In this document: piece after piece, positions 62,220 to 64,000 of the stretch
Layout of the letters: every line of letters begins with the position of its first letter
Position numbering within the stretch: position 1 is the stretch's first letter
Assembly: GCA_029245025.1 (NCBI GenBank)
Contig: JAQWQC010000006.1
Coordinates: forward strand, 434,001 to 498,000
DNA from: Rhodospirillaceae bacterium
GTDB lineage: Bacteria > Pseudomonadota > Alphaproteobacteria > Rhodospirillales > Rhodospirillaceae
Reading direction: 5' to 3'
Length of the DNA stretch: 64,000 nt
Program-made: the position numbers and the translations under genes
The notes under the pieces: model-generated
The model's input: only the letters and a program-made list of their open reading frames with translations
The model's database searches: none
What the model was told of the DNA's origin: nothing

Positions 62220-64000
<1,781 letters not shown>

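Overview
The window looks like a chromosomal segment of an alphaproteobacterium of moderate GC, probably near the Rhodospirillales. The evidence is gene order: hisB-hisH-hisA-hisF-hisE-HIT; rimP-nusA-ylxR-infB-rbfA-truB-rpsO-pnp; miaB-phoH-ybeY-corC-lnt-XRE regulator-metK-trmB; rsmI-yraN-gshB beside a divergent LpoA-like lipoprotein; and hemD/Mic60/hemY divergent from tsaD. The ribA type, the Fur type and the LexA site at mmcB fit the same group. I see no rRNA, tRNA, CRISPR array, prophage or insertion sequence.

Layout. 1-5.2 kb: tail of an outer-membrane protein, a divergent ThiE-like protein, YggS, an L,D-transpeptidase with a decayed gene before it, ribA, an orphan OmpR-type regulator and an XRE regulator. 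5.4-8.9 kb: histidine operon plus HIT protein. 9-16.7 kb: accessory block with a secreted hypothetical protein, a flavin monooxygenase, an orphan TRAP-type binding protein overlapping an alpha/beta hydrolase, a Tat-exported flavoprotein and a short-plug TonB-dependent receptor. 16.8-23.4 kb: dead mscS, gshB, SirB1-family protein, dead yraN, rsmI, LpoA-like lipoprotein and a SYLF protein. 24.3-31 kb: UDP-xylose synthase-like enzyme, hldE and an I78 lipoprotein; SOS-controlled mmcB; panD with an added tail; a nitronate monooxygenase-like protein; a glycerophosphodiesterase. 31-40.5 kb: translation and RNA-decay operon. 40.6-51.5 kb: trmB to tsaB, including metK, lnt, miaB, plsC and fur. 51.6-64 kb: D-Ala-D-Ala dipeptidase, hemY, a HemD-Mic60 fusion, tsaD, a UDP-sugar epimerase, gpsA, a GDP-mannose pyrophosphorylase, a small secreted/YciI/Rieske run and the start of acsA.

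The housekeeping operons are intact and tightly packed, with many 4-8 bp overlaps. Scattered between them are several broken genes: mscS (17 kb), yraN (19.7 kb), a Tat-signal gene (12.9 kb), an unidentified gene (2.1-2.4 kb) and possibly a membrane protein (22.4 kb). This suggests genome erosion rather than uniform sequence error. The most notable intact items are the HemD-Mic60 fusion with no hemC next to it, the extended PanD, the LexA box lying over the mmcB start codon, the receptor/flavoprotein/hydrolase/binding-protein block, and the stem-loops before pnp.

Start codons were re-chosen in many genes from Shine-Dalgarno sites, family N-termini or overlaps. All functional names rest on motif recognition by eye, without database searches.
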